Positions 1-8,485 of a DNA stretch of 64,000 nucleotides are shown one piece after another. The DNA is taken from the NCBI RefSeq assembly GCF_021398715.1, contig NZ_CP090347.1:124001-188000 (forward strand), in the 5' to 3' direction. A model generated the notes under the pieces. That model searched no databases, was not told the DNA's origin, and saw only the letters and a list, made by a program, of their open reading frames with translations. This DNA is from Microbacterium binotii. Lineage in GTDB: Bacteria > Actinomycetota > Actinomycetes > Actinomycetales > Microbacteriaceae. Positions within the stretch are counted from its first letter, which is position 1, and the number at the start of each line of letters is the position of its first letter. The position numbers and the translations under genes were made by a program.

Positions 1-490
1 CGCCGCCGAACACGGACTCCCAGTTGTTGGGCGGCAGCTCGCCGTTCTCACCCTTGCCGTCGCGGAAGATGTACCGCGCGCGCTCGGGGCTGCCAGGGGC
101 GGCGACGAGGGCCTGCTGGAACCAGACGTGCTGGTCGGAGGAGTGGTTGGGCACGAGGTCGACGATGACGCGGATGCCGAGGCCGTGCGCCTTGGCCAGC
201 ATGGCGTCGAAATCGTCGAGGGTGCCGAACAGCGGGTCGACGTCGCAGTAGTCGGCGACGTCGTAGCCGGCATCCTTCTGGGGCGAGACCATGAAGGGGC
301 TCAGCCAGATCGCGTCGATGCCCAGCTCGGCGAGCGCGTCGAGGCGGGCGGTGATGCCGGGGAGGTCGCCGATGCCGTCGCCGTTGGCGTCCGCGAACGA
401 GCGCGGATAGATCTGGTAGATCACGGCAGCGCGCCACCACTCGGATCCGGGCGCGGCGATCACGGTCGAGGCATCGTGCGTCGAGGTCAT
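1..490 (-). CDS. Alpha-glucosidase, GH13 family (N-terminal part)
   Basis: Partial gene: the first 163 codons are here and the rest continues beyond base 1. The translation shows the opening strands of a GH13 (beta/alpha)8 barrel: IYQIYPRSFADANGDGIG near residue 25, GIDAIWLSPF near 58 and VIVDLVPNHSSD near 107, the last being GH13 conserved region I. Such enzymes (alpha-glucosidase, oligo-1,6-glucosidase) are cytoplasmic and cleave terminal alpha-glucosidic bonds of malto- or isomalto-oligosaccharides. The catalytic Asp/Glu residues lie outside the window, so the substrate cannot be read. The ATG at 490 is preferred because a TACCAT -10-like hexamer (498-503) ends 7 nt before it, suggesting a leaderless mRNA; no Shine-Dalgarno sequence is visible. 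Confidence 0.9.
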   Translation of the reverse strand, partial: MTSTHDASTVIAAPGSEWWRAAVIYQIYPRSFADANGDGIGDLPGITARLDALAELGIDAIWLSPFMVSPQKDAGYDVADYCDVDPLFGTLDDFDAMLAKAHGLGIRVIVDLVPNHSSDQHVWFQQALVAAPGSPERARYIFRDGKGENGELPPNNWESVFGG

Positions 491-609
491 GCATCCGATG
501 GTACCGGGTGCGATCGTATCGATTCGAAGCCTGGTTTTCCGTGGGCGGTTCGGGGTCCGTCCGGTTCTGATCGCGGCGATGGTCACGGTGCGCCGACTAC
601 CATCGACGG

Positions 610-1143
610 GTGACCCCCTCGAATTCCGCCGCGCTCGACCGCGCCGAAAAGCTCATCGCCGTCATCCCCGACTACCCGGAGCCCGGCGTGCTCTTCCGTG
701 ACATCGCGCCGCTGCTCGCCGACGGTGAGGGCCTTCGTGTGGTCATCGACGCGATGCTCGAGCCGTTCGCCGGTACCTACGACGTGGTCGCCGGTATCGA
801 GGCGCGCGGGTTCCTGCTGGCCGGAGCCGCGGCCATCGCCGCGGGCGTGGGCCTCGTGCCGATCCGCAAGGCGGGCAAGTTGCCGCGGCCGGCCGCATCC
901 GTCGACTACGCGCTCGAGTACGGCACCGCGACGATCGAGATGCACGACGACATCGCCCCGGGGACGCGTGTGCTTCTGCTGGACGACGTTCTCGCGACGG
1001 GCGGCACCATCGCCGCAGCGCGCGACCTGGTGGAGCGGATCGGTTGCTCCGTGGCCGGCGTGGCCGTGCTCATGGAGCTCGACGCTCTGGGCGGCCGGTC
1101 GGTGGCCGGGCACGACGACCTGCACTCCGTGTTCCACGCCTGA
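610..1143 (+). CDS. apt: Adenine phosphoribosyltransferase
   Basis: Salvages adenine with PRPP to AMP in the cytoplasm. The 177-residue product is the usual size. It has the Apt N-terminal signature PDYPEPGVLFRDI at about residues 20-32 and the PRPP-binding loop VLLLDDVLATGGT at 121-133. The start is GTG at 610, with a TACCAT hexamer ending 6 nt upstream and no Shine-Dalgarno sequence, so it is probably leaderless. It stands alone, divergent from the alpha-glucosidase gene. It offers a salvage route competing with the purine-degrading island further right, though nothing in the sequence links their control. Confidence 0.95.
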   Translation: MTPSNSAALDRAEKLIAVIPDYPEPGVLFRDIAPLLADGEGLRVVIDAMLEPFAGTYDVVAGIEARGFLLAGAAAIAAGVGLVPIRKAGKLPRPAASVDYALEYGTATIEMHDDIAPGTRVLLLDDVLATGGTIAAARDLVERIGCSVAGVAVLMELDALGGRSVAGHDDLHSVFHA

Positions 1144-1187
1144 GAGCCGGCTTCCGTCCCTCAGAACCGCGAGACGCCACCTCGTGA

Positions 1188-1511
1188 TCAGGCCGCGTAG
1201 ACGATGCTGCGGAACAGGAGATAGCCGACGACGATGACGGCGCTGCCGGCGACCGGTGCCCACGATGACGCTCGTTGCCGGATGTAGCCGGTCACGAGCC
1301 CGGCCGACGTGATCCCCCAGCCGAGGATCAACGCTCCTGTGAGCCCCCAGCGCGCGGTCTGCACCGCCGGGAAGCACTCCGCGCAGTCGATCTGGGAGAA
1401 CGCGTCCCAGAATGCGAACAGGAGGACGAGGCCGGTCACGGCGCCCTGCAGGAGCGCGAGGCCGAGGGCGGGCGCGACGACGCGGATGTCGCGCCCGCCG
1501 GTCTGCGTCAT
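1188..1511 (-). CDS. Small membrane protein, unknown function
   Basis: A 107-residue protein with three predicted membrane segments: ALGLALLQGAVTGLVLLFAF (about 15-34), a second around WGLTGALILGWGITSAG and a third around VAGSAVIVVGYLLF. The loop after the first helix contains a CAEC pair (SQIDCAECFPAV). I do not recognise the family. The start is uncertain: ATG at 1511 gives MTQTGGRDI, while an in-frame ATG at 1535 would add eight residues. The next gene to the right is divergent and also a tiny membrane protein. Confidence 0.65.
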   Translation of the reverse strand: MTQTGGRDIRVVAPALGLALLQGAVTGLVLLFAFWDAFSQIDCAECFPAVQTARWGLTGALILGWGITSAGLVTGYIRQRASSWAPVAGSAVIVVGYLLFRSIVYAA

Positions 1512-1624
1512 GGTGCCGATTATCGGCCCCTGCATCCGTTGCTCGCAGCATCCATCCCCCAGCGTTGCTGGGGCGCTCGTGTGAACCTCGTCGCGAACAC
1601 TCGGTTCCGACATACCCTCGGAAT

Positions 1625-1810
1625 ATGACTTCCGCTTCGACCGAGGTGCCCGCGTGGCTCCGTGTCGTGGTCTGGTCACTCGCTCTCGGACTCGCCGTGC
1701 TCGGCGTCGCGCTCGCTCTGGCCGCTGCGAGTTGGTGGCCGCTCGTCGCTCTCCTCGGGCTTGCGGTCCCGCTCCTCCCGATCTCGGGACGCACGGCTAC
1801 GGACCGCTGA
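1625..1810 (+). CDS. Very small two-helix membrane protein
   Basis: A 61-residue protein with two hydrophobic stretches, VVVWSLALGLAVLGVALALA and PLVALLGLAVPLLPI, and a short charged C-terminus. A TACCCT hexamer at 1613-1618 ends 6 nt before the ATG, the leaderless pattern seen at many starts in this window, which supports this start over longer in-frame ones. No family is recognised. The 160 bases to the next gene contain no further gene that I can support. Confidence 0.55.
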   Translation: MTSASTEVPAWLRVVVWSLALGLAVLGVALALAAASWWPLVALLGLAVPLLPISGRTATDR

Positions 1811-1972
1811 CGCCTGGCTCCTCCCTGACGCGGCTGGCTTCTCGCTGACGCGCGCGGTTCCGTGTCGCCGCGTGCGCGCGGAGGAGCAGTGTGCACGCCG
1901 AGTAGCCGCTTGGTCCCGCGCTATGTGCGCACCGGCCAACCGCTGCCGCGCGCGGCCGGCGGCGACTCGGGT

Positions 1973-3343
1973 TCAGAACGGCGGCGGTGGACCCGTGGGC
2001 GGAGGGTCGGGCTCGGGTGGCGCGAACTCGGGGACGAAATGCACGCTGGGTGACGGCGGCTCGTCGATGTAGGTGTATCCGAGGGGCGAGGTCCACGCGA
2101 GGACGCCCGCGTGGATCTGTCTCACGCGCCAGCCGGTGAACTGCTTCATGGAGTGGTGGCGTTGACACAGCCCTTCGAGGTTCTCGAGCGTCGTGGACCC
2201 GCCCAGTGCGTGGTCGTGCGTGTGGTCGTGCTCGTGGCGAAGGGCGGGCACGCGGCATCCGGGGAACCGGCAGTGCGCGTCGCGGGCGCGCAGCCGACGC
2301 CGAAGATCGGGCGTGGGCTGGTAGCGGTCGGTGGCGAGTACCTGGCCCGTCGCGGGGTGGGTCAGCAGGCGATCCCAGCCCGACGCGGCCCCGGCCAGGA
2401 GCCGGGCGGTGCCGGCGTCGATCGGTGCTCGTCCAGCGAGGTCGGCCGGATGCTCGGATGCGTGCAGCAGAGTCAGCGCGGGCACGACGACCTGCACGTG
2501 GGCGCGGATGGCACCGAGAGTGCCGGGCTGATCGCCGCTGGCGGTGGGATCTACCGCAGGGGACGCGCTCAGGAGGAGGTCGGTGAGGACATCCGCACGT
2601 ACCTGGTCCACCGTCCGCGCGTCTGACACCACGATCTCGTCTGTTCGATCGCCGCCGATGCGCAGTCGCTGCGCAGCGGCTCCGCGGGCGTCGTGGATGA
2701 CGGCCGCCATGTGGGTGAGGCGGTCGTGGATGGCGTCGCCCAGCAGGAGGGGGATGATGGCGGTCAGCTCGCACATGCCGTCGTCGAGGGGGTGAACGGT
2801 CACGGCGCGCATCTCGGCCGCATCGCGGTGGCGCTCCGTGAGGGTACGCGGATGCAGCCGCTCGGCGATCATCTGCACACTCGTGCGGGCGCGGCCCGCG
2901 GTGTCTTCCTCACACCGCACGAGCGCGCGCTGCTCGAACTCCGCTCGTGCGTGCCCTGGCAGCCCGCCGCCGCTCTCGCTGATCACGCGGACGTGCGCCT
3001 GCGTGATGTGCCCCGCCTCCCACGCGTCGACGGTTGCCGGATAACTCGTCACGAGCTCGGCGGCCTCGACCATCCGGCGCTGCATCGTGCGGTCTGAGAT
3101 CCGCAGCGGAACCGCCAGTTCGCTCGCGATGGCGCGGTGGGCCATGTCGGCGCCGCGCGCGGACCGACTCTGCCCGTCGCTCATCCGGCACGCGAGCTCC
3201 TCCGCGCGGGCGAGTGCGCGCACCAGACGCGCCTGCGCGGCGGCGAGGTCGGCCTGCGCCGCATCCACCTGGTGTGCGATGGATGCGAGCGCAGCCGCAT
3301 CCGCGTCGGAGAGACCGACGACGCTCGCAACCTTCGAAGACAT
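1973..3343 (-). CDS. DUF222 / HNH endonuclease domain protein
   Basis: A 456-residue member of the large actinobacterial DUF222-HNH family (13E12-repeat type). The N-terminal two-thirds is the alpha-helical DUF222 region, and the C-terminal part has an HNH fold: CRFPGCR, then HEHDHTHDHALGGST and NLEGLCQRHHSMKQ, giving two Cys and the His/Asn ligands of a beta-beta-alpha metal finger. The tail is Pro-rich. These proteins occur in many copies per genome in Microbacteriaceae and Mycobacteriaceae; their role is unproven. The ATG at 3343 follows a TATTCT hexamer by 6 nt, so it is probably leaderless. Confidence 0.85.
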   Translation of the reverse strand: MSSKVASVVGLSDADAAALASIAHQVDAAQADLAAAQARLVRALARAEELACRMSDGQSRSARGADMAHRAIASELAVPLRISDRTMQRRMVEAAELVTSYPATVDAWEAGHITQAHVRVISESGGGLPGHARAEFEQRALVRCEEDTAGRARTSVQMIAERLHPRTLTERHRDAAEMRAVTVHPLDDGMCELTAIIPLLLGDAIHDRLTHMAAVIHDARGAAAQRLRIGGDRTDEIVVSDARTVDQVRADVLTDLLLSASPAVDPTASGDQPGTLGAIRAHVQVVVPALTLLHASEHPADLAGRAPIDAGTARLLAGAASGWDRLLTHPATGQVLATDRYQPTPDLRRRLRARDAHCRFPGCRVPALRHEHDHTHDHALGGSTTLENLEGLCQRHHSMKQFTGWRVRQIHAGVLAWTSPLGYTYIDEPPSPSVHFVPEFAPPEPDPPPTGPPPPF

Positions 3344-3580
3344 GTTCTAAGAATAGGAGAGGTCTCGGACATCCGCCGCTTGAGCCGCAAGCACGGATCT
3401 CGTCTCGTGCGGCCGGCTCGACGACCGACGCTGCGGCGCCTTCCATCTGCCCCGCGCGGCGCACGCTGACCGGCCGGACAAATTGAGAATCGATCTCGGA
3501 TCGTTACCTCCGGGGCAGGCGTAGCCTGACGATGCGCACGGTTACATACGTGCGCATTGAGTTTTCTCAGGAGGTTTGCC

Positions 3581-4687
3581 ATGTCCACCACCGCCCTCGC
3601 AGCCGTGCTCAACGGAGTCGACGAGTCGTTCGTCTTCGAAGACGTCGTGCTCCAGGATCCCCGCCCCGACGAGCTGCTCGTCCGCATCGTCGCGGCCGGC
3701 CTCTGCCACACCGACCTCGCCGTGCAGCACGGCCACATCCCGAGCGCCTTCCCGCGCGTGCTGGGCCACGAAGGCGCGGGCATCGTCGAGCGCGTGGGCG
3801 CCGACGTGACCGGCTTCGCCGAGGGCGACCACGTCGCGGTGTCGTTCGCATCGTGCGGTCGCTGCGAGAACTGTCTCGCCGGACGCCCCGCGTACTGCCT
3901 GCAGTTCATGCTCCTCAACATCGGAGGCGTCCGCGCCGACGGAACCGGAACGATGGCTCTCCCCGACGGCGGCGACGTCGTCGGCAGCTTCTTCGGACAG
4001 TCGTCGTTCGCGACGCACGCCCTGGTGGCGGCGCGCAACGCGGTGAAGATCGACGAGGACGTCCCCCTCGAACTCGTGGGACCGCTCGGATGCGGTATCC
4101 AGACCGGCGCGGGAACCGTGCTGAACTCGCTCGGCGTCGGCGCGGGCGACGCGCTCGTGGTCAGCGGAACGGGGGCCGTCGGGCTGTCGGCGATCATGGC
4201 GGCCAAGGCTGCAGGGGCGACGACGATCGTTGCCGTCGACGTTCTGCCCGAGCGCCTCGAGGCCGCGAAGCGTCTCGGTGCCACGCACCTCGTCGACGGT
4301 AAGGCGGACGACGTCGTCGACCAGATCAAGGCGGCCACGGGCGGCATCGGAGCCGAGTACGCGCTCGACACCACGGCGATTCCCGCGGTCATCGGCAATC
4401 TCGTCGCTTCGGCGCGTTTCGGAGCGAAGGTCGCCACGGTCGGCGTTCCGAAGCCGGACGCGGTCGCCCCCGTCGGCCTGTTCTCCGGCTCCGGTGTGAC
4501 CCTCGTCGGCGCGATCGAAGGCGACGCCGTGCCGCAGACCTTCATTCCGAAGCTGCTGGCCATGTACAAGGCCGGCGAGTTCCCGTTCGACACCCTCGTG
4601 ACCACCTACCCGTTCGATGAGATCGAGAGGGCGATCGCCGACACGCAGTCCGGCGCAGCCGTCAAGGCCGTCCTGGTCATGCCCTGA
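3581..4687 (+). CDS. Zinc-dependent alcohol dehydrogenase (aryl-alcohol type)
   Basis: A 368-residue medium-chain dehydrogenase. Catalytic zinc ligands are visible as C42 (GLCHTDLA) and H63/E64 (GHEGAG), with a further Cys in GPLGCGIQTG. The structural zinc lobe has C92, C95, C98 and C106 (SCGRCENCLAGRPAYC). The NAD-binding Rossmann turn is SGTGAVGLSA near residue 195. The whole resembles benzyl/aryl-alcohol dehydrogenases that interconvert alcohols and aldehydes with NAD. The start is fixed by AGGAGG at 3569-3574, 6 nt before the ATG. A strong hairpin follows the stop codon. It is monocistronic and its substrate cannot be assigned. Confidence 0.88.
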   Translation: MSTTALAAVLNGVDESFVFEDVVLQDPRPDELLVRIVAAGLCHTDLAVQHGHIPSAFPRVLGHEGAGIVERVGADVTGFAEGDHVAVSFASCGRCENCLAGRPAYCLQFMLLNIGGVRADGTGTMALPDGGDVVGSFFGQSSFATHALVAARNAVKIDEDVPLELVGPLGCGIQTGAGTVLNSLGVGAGDALVVSGTGAVGLSAIMAAKAAGATTIVAVDVLPERLEAAKRLGATHLVDGKADDVVDQIKAATGGIGAEYALDTTAIPAVIGNLVASARFGAKVATVGVPKPDAVAPVGLFSGSGVTLVGAIEGDAVPQTFIPKLLAMYKAGEFPFDTLVTTYPFDEIERAIADTQSGAAVKAVLVMP

Positions 4688-4702
4688 CCGCGTCCTGATC
4701 GG

Positions 4703-4734
4703 GGGGGCGACCGGTGATCTCCACGGTCGCCCCC
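4703..4734 (+). terminator. Rho-independent-type hairpin after alcohol dehydrogenase
   Basis: An 11-bp perfect stem (GGGGGCGACCG with CGGTCGCCCCC) and a 10-nt loop, starting 15 nt after the stop codon. No T-run follows, as is common for actinobacterial hairpin terminators. Confidence 0.7.
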
Positions 4735-4843
4735 GAAGTACCCGGCGGCGACGCCCGGGACGAATCCACAGCCGCATCCCGTTGCGATCACGGGCGGGAC
4801 CGCCTCGGAGACAATGGTGTGTCGGTGGATCAGGAGGTCGCTC

Positions 4844-5347
4844 ATGCCGCGTTCGTCACGGAGGTCTCGCGCGACCCCTCTGTCCCTCTCGGCGGTCCTG
4901 GCCACGGGGATCGTCATCTCCCTCGCCGGATGCGCATTGCCGGGCATCGTCCCCCTCGAAGCGGGAGCGCCATCGTCCTCGAGCACGGAGGAGACCGACC
5001 TCCAGAGCGTGTACGACGCGGTGCTGGCAGCCGATCCTCGTGTCGCCGACCCATCGGCGAGCGTCTCCCTCTCCGGTGTCGCGCGGACGATGACCGTGGT
5101 CGTGCTCATCGAGGGTGAGGAATCGGTGACGACGGCGACGCTCACCGCGATCCTCATCGCGGTGCGCCACGCGACGGCCCGGAGCATCGAGACCGTCACG
5201 GTGATCGCGCGGGAGGCGGCCGACGAGGAGAAGATCGTCAACCTGACGCCAGCCATCGCCGGCCTTCCCTCCGACGTCACTGCGCTGGGCGACGGAGGAG
5301 TGACGCTCTCACGCGTCGACCTCGACAAGCTCGTTCCGGTGGAGTGA
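4844..5347 (+). CDS. Putative lipoprotein, unknown function
   Basis: A 167-residue protein with an Arg-rich N-terminus, a hydrophobic stretch and a lipobox (VISLAGC), so it is probably lipid-anchored on the outer face of the membrane. The mature part is mixed alpha/beta with no motif I recognise. The start is ATG 4844, supported by AGGAGG at 4832-4837; an in-frame ATG further upstream lacks a ribosome site and would lengthen the signal unusually. The next gene starts 4 nt after the stop, so the two are probably one operon with a multi-pass membrane protein. Confidence 0.7.
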   Translation: MPRSSRRSRATPLSLSAVLATGIVISLAGCALPGIVPLEAGAPSSSSTEETDLQSVYDAVLAADPRVADPSASVSLSGVARTMTVVVLIEGEESVTTATLTAILIAVRHATARSIETVTVIAREAADEEKIVNLTPAIAGLPSDVTALGDGGVTLSRVDLDKLVPVE

Positions 5348-5351
5348 CCCG

Positions 5352-6143
5352 ATGAGGCGCCCGCAGTCGAAGAGAGGCCGCATCCTTCACCGCCTCGTCA
5401 GAGCCGCCGTGCTGCTCAGCGCCGCCGCCGCCGTCGCGGTGCTCTTCGTGATGACGACCGGTGCGATCGAGGTGGAGCAGGCGATACCGACGATCATCGT
5501 GCTGGGCATCGCCGCCGGCCTCATCTCCAGCATCCGGTACTTCACGGTGCGGCTTCCCCTCGCGATGGATCCTGCCACGATCGAAGCGGGGAACGAGACG
5601 TGGGGTCGCCTGCGCGGACTCGCGGGCGACATCGGCTTCGCGCTTCTGGTCGGCGTCGTCGGGTGGATCGCCGTCTGGATCGTCCGCGCGCTCTCGCTAC
5701 GGCCGGATCAGTCCTCGGCCGGCGACGGGCTCGCGCTCTTCATCATCGACGCCGCATGGTCGGCGGGATGGCTGCTGAGCACCATCGCGGTCTTCCTGGT
5801 CTGGATGCCGACAGCCGCGTTCATCGGGATGAGGCGTGCCCGCCGGCGGGGTGCGACCCCGAGCAGCGGCTGGCGCATCCTCGCATGGGCGCTCCTCGGC
5901 CTGGACGTCATCGTCCTCGTGATGATCGCGGATGCGGTCTTCGTTCCGAAGGAGCACGCCGGGCCCCTGGCGTGGTGGCAGATCGTTCTGTCGGTGCTCG
6001 CCGGGATCGTGGGCCTGCTGCTGGTCCTGCTGGCGCTCGCCACCGTGTCGTGGCGCTGGTGGCCGAGGAGGTGGCGCCGGAGCAGGAAGGCGCCGACCGC
6101 GGTGGTCGAGCACCCGACCCGCTCCCACGAATCCGAGAGCTGA
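5352..6143 (+). CDS. Multi-pass membrane protein, unknown function
   Basis: A 263-residue protein with about six hydrophobic segments (for example LLSAAAAVAVLFVMTTG, IIVLGIAAGLISSI, GFALLVGVVGWIAVWIV, GWLLSTIAVFLVWMPTA, LLGLDVIVLVMIADAV and IVLSVLAGIVGLLLVLLAL) and an Arg/Lys-rich cytoplasmic tail. No family is recognised. It begins 4 nt after the lipoprotein gene, and the next small membrane protein follows within 36 nt, so these three probably form one transcription unit of envelope proteins. Confidence 0.7.
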   Translation: MRRPQSKRGRILHRLVRAAVLLSAAAAVAVLFVMTTGAIEVEQAIPTIIVLGIAAGLISSIRYFTVRLPLAMDPATIEAGNETWGRLRGLAGDIGFALLVGVVGWIAVWIVRALSLRPDQSSAGDGLALFIIDAAWSAGWLLSTIAVFLVWMPTAAFIGMRRARRRGATPSSGWRILAWALLGLDVIVLVMIADAVFVPKEHAGPLAWWQIVLSVLAGIVGLLLVLLALATVSWRWWPRRWRRSRKAPTAVVEHPTRSHESES

Positions 6144-6178
6144 GCCGTCGCGTCGGAACCCACTGGCAGGGTGGCCGC

Positions 6179-6604
6179 ATGGTCACACCGTTCGAGTTCC
6201 GGCGCACACCCACGCCCGCCGACGTGAAGGCTTACAGGTCCCTGTCCGAAGAGGAGCGTCTGCAGGCGCGCATCGCGCTCGCGGGTAAGGCGCAGCTCAA
6301 CACGGCCGTCGCCGTCTCTGCCACCGCTCTCGTGGTGGCCACCATGAGCTTCGTCCCCCGGCTCACCGCGGGCTGGTCTCTGTCGAACCTGGTCATCGTC
6401 CTGCTCTTCTGCGTGGCGGTCATCTCCTTCGCGGGCATGGCCCTCGTGCTCGCGGGCCGCGACCCGCAGCGCACAGGTCGCGCATGGCGAGAGGTCTTCG
6501 ACTACGTTGACGCCCACCATCCTCCGAAGGCTCAGGGGGCGGATCCGCACAGGTGCCTCCTCACCCGGTGGCGGAGGCGCCTCGCGTCGAGGAGCGCCCG
6601 CTGA
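6179..6604 (+). CDS. Two-helix membrane protein, unknown function
   Basis: A 141-residue protein with a charged N-terminal segment (residues 1-38), two membrane helices (NTAVAVSATALVVATMSFV and LVIVLLFCVAVISFAGMALV) and a basic C-terminal tail. The ATG at 6179 is preceded by a GGCAGGGTGG purine stretch. No family is recognised. The stop codon lies inside the left arm of a strong bidirectional hairpin. Confidence 0.6.
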   Translation: MVTPFEFRRTPTPADVKAYRSLSEEERLQARIALAGKAQLNTAVAVSATALVVATMSFVPRLTAGWSLSNLVIVLLFCVAVISFAGMALVLAGRDPQRTGRAWREVFDYVDAHHPPKAQGADPHRCLLTRWRRRLASRSAR

Positions 6605-6627
6605 GCGGGCGGCACGCCCGCTCAGCG
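6599..6627. terminator. Bidirectional hairpin terminator
   Basis: A perfect 13-bp stem (CGCTGAGCGGGCG with CGCCCGCTCAGCG) and 3-nt loop lying between two converging genes, with the upstream stop codon embedded in the left arm. The symmetry suggests it serves both strands. Confidence 0.75.
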
Positions 6628-6640
6628 ACCAGCGGGTTGG

Positions 6641-7483
6641 TCAGTCGACGCGGCCGAACTGCTGGATCCCGACCACGTCCAGCAGCCGCAGCTTCTCCTC
6701 GTCGCTCGAACCGGGCACCGCGGTGAGCACGAGGAGGGACTGCGACTGGTCCTCGGTGAACAGCACCTGGCAGTCCACCTCGACCGGTCCGATCTCAGGG
6801 TGCAGCAGCACCTTGTGATCGCTGAACCGGCGCGCCACCTCCTGCCTCTCCCACAGCGCCGCGAACTCGTCGCTGATCTGCAGCAGCTCGTCGACGAGCG
6901 CCTGCGCGCGCATCCCCTCGACGGCGAGCACGGCGCGAAGCCCCGAGACGAGAGCACGCGACTGCCGTTCGTGGTCGTCACGCGGATAGCGGGCGCGTAC
7001 CGCATCCGGGTGTGCGAACCAGCGGTACGCCTCGTAGCGCTCCCACCCTCTCGCCCCGGCATGATCGCCGAGCAGTGCCGCACCCATCCGGTTCTGCAGC
7101 AGCGTCTCGCCCAGTGACGAGATGATCACCGCCGGTGTATCCGCGAGACGGTCGAAGACGCGCTGGAGCGCAGGGGCCACGTGATCACGAGCCAGGATGC
7201 GGTCGGGAGCGTTGTGACCGGCGACGCGGAACAGATAGTCGCGCTCGTCCGCCGACAGCCGCAGCGCACGAGCGAGCGAGGCGAGCATCTGCGTGCTCGG
7301 CTGCGGTCCTCGCTGCTGCTCGAGCCGCGTGTAGTAGTCGGTCGACATCGCCGCGAGCTGCGCGACCTCCTCGCGGCGCAGGCCGCTCGCACGCCGGCGC
7401 GGTCCTGTCGGCAGCCCCACGTCACCCGGGCGCAGCTGTTCGCGACGAGAGCGGAGGAATTCGGCGAGGGCGGCGCGATCCAT
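6641..7483 (-). CDS. XRE-family regulator with MmyB-like ligand domain
   Basis: A 280-residue transcription factor. The N-terminal helix-turn-helix (about residues 8-70) contains RASGLRREEVAQLAAMSTDY and YYTRLEQQRGPQPS, the hallmark of MmyB-type regulators. The remaining ~200 residues match the PAS-like MmyB sensor domain (YLFRVAGHNAPD, then PAVIISSLGETLLQNRMGAA, and WERYEAYRWF). Streptomyces homologues bind fatty acids in this domain and control nearby dehydrogenase genes. The start is ATG 7483; a longer frame lacks a plausible ribosome site. No divergent dehydrogenase is present; the divergent neighbour is a small VOC protein. Confidence 0.85.
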   Translation of the reverse strand: MDRAALAEFLRSRREQLRPGDVGLPTGPRRRASGLRREEVAQLAAMSTDYYTRLEQQRGPQPSTQMLASLARALRLSADERDYLFRVAGHNAPDRILARDHVAPALQRVFDRLADTPAVIISSLGETLLQNRMGAALLGDHAGARGWERYEAYRWFAHPDAVRARYPRDDHERQSRALVSGLRAVLAVEGMRAQALVDELLQISDEFAALWERQEVARRFSDHKVLLHPEIGPVEVDCQVLFTEDQSQSLLVLTAVPGSSDEEKLRLLDVVGIQQFGRVD

Positions 7484-7601
7484 GCGTCCATTGTGTGCGG
7501 CCAGTCGCATCCGGAGCCAGGGATCGACGATCCGCCCGTGACACCCGCGGACCTCGTAGGAGGGCTTGAGCAGGTCCGAGTGCATGGTTAAGGTCCCACG
7601 C

Positions 7602-7967
7602 ATGACCGATCGAGCGGTTCCCCACCTTCCGTCCCGCGACTTCGAGGCGACGGTCGCGTTCTACGGCGGTTTCGGGTTCCAGCCCACGTATCGCGACAGC
7701 GAGTGGCTGATCATCGAACGCGGCGACCTGCAGCTCGAGTTCTTCCCTGCCGCCGATCTGGATCCGACCCGGAGCTCGTTCATGTGCGGCCTGCGCGTCG
7801 ACGATCTCGACACGCTCTACGACTCCATCCGGGCGAGCGGCGTCGCTGAGCGGACAGAGGGGCACCCTCGGCTGCACGCCCCGCTTCGTCAGACCTGGGG
7901 GCGTCGGGTCGCGCACCTCATCGACCTCGACGGCACGCAGGTGAACCTCATCGAGAACGAGCCCTAG
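7602..7967 (+). CDS. VOC-family (glyoxalase/bleomycin-resistance) protein
   Basis: A 121-residue protein of the vicinal-oxygen-chelate superfamily, one beta-alpha-beta-beta-beta repeat pair. LPSRDFEATVAFYGGFGF at the start and HLIDLDGTQVNLIEN at the end are typical of bleomycin-binding protein-like members, which sequester drugs rather than catalyse. The start is ATG 7602, with TAAGGT ending 7 nt upstream (leaderless pattern). It converges on the HAAS-domain gene so closely that the two stop codons share the palindrome CTAG at 7964-7967. Confidence 0.8.
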   Translation: MTDRAVPHLPSRDFEATVAFYGGFGFQPTYRDSEWLIIERGDLQLEFFPAADLDPTRSSFMCGLRVDDLDTLYDSIRASGVAERTEGHPRLHAPLRQTWGRRVAHLIDLDGTQVNLIENEP

Positions 7968-8485
7968 GCGAGCTCGGCGCGCCGGAACAGGCGCCACGAC
8001 CGCGCGCCCAGAAGGAGCGCGACGGCCACCACCACGGCGGGGACTACGAGCCACTCCGCGCCGCCGGACCAGCCGATGCCGATGCCGTCCGGGTTCGAGA
8101 ACGCGATGACGGGGACGAAGAGGAAGCGAGCCTGGGCGCTCATGGGCGCGGCAGTATCGACGACCGCCAGCATCCCTCCGACGAACGCGAGGAAGATCAC
8201 CCAGTACGTGAAGAGGGCAGCCAGAGCGGTGAGCACGCCGATCGACCACAGCGGCCTCGGTCGTCCCCCCTCGCCGTATCGTGCCGCGAGTGCGCGCGGC
8301 GACCCGAGGTCACCGAGTGCCGCCTCGAGGGGTCGCGGATCATCGTCGATCTCCTCGCGCAACGAGCGGAGGATGCGGCGGCGTTCGGATGCGGGCACCG
8401 CAGCTTCGAGGTGCCAGTCGACGCGCATCAGGTAGAGCGATGCGCGCAGCCCCGTCGAGCGGCGGGTGGATCGTGAACCGGTCAT
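7964..8485 (-). CDS. HAAS-domain membrane protein (PadR partner)
   Basis: A 173-residue protein. Residues ~15-75 (RRILRSLREEIDDDP, then LGDLGSPRALAARYGEG) look like the helical HAAS/DUF1700 signalling domain. It is followed by about three or four membrane helices (IGVLTALAALFTYWVIFLAFVGG and AEWLVVPAVVVAVALLLGA among them). Such proteins are almost always encoded directly after a PadR regulator, as here: the ATG at 8485 overlaps the PadR stop codon (ATGA), so translation is coupled. Its cellular task is unknown; it is probably an envelope-linked partner of the regulator. Confidence 0.75.
   Translation of the reverse strand: MTGSRSTRRSTGLRASLYLMRVDWHLEAAVPASERRRILRSLREEIDDDPRPLEAALGDLGSPRALAARYGEGGRPRPLWSIGVLTALAALFTYWVIFLAFVGGMLAVVDTAAPMSAQARFLFVPVIAFSNPDGIGIGWSGGAEWLVVPAVVVAVALLLGARSWRLFRRAELA

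Noticed and set aside
1811..1972. A short gene in the CGCTGACGC-containing stretch
   Set aside because: Only short overlapping frames without promoter or ribosome site; weak repeats of CTGACGC are not regular enough to call.
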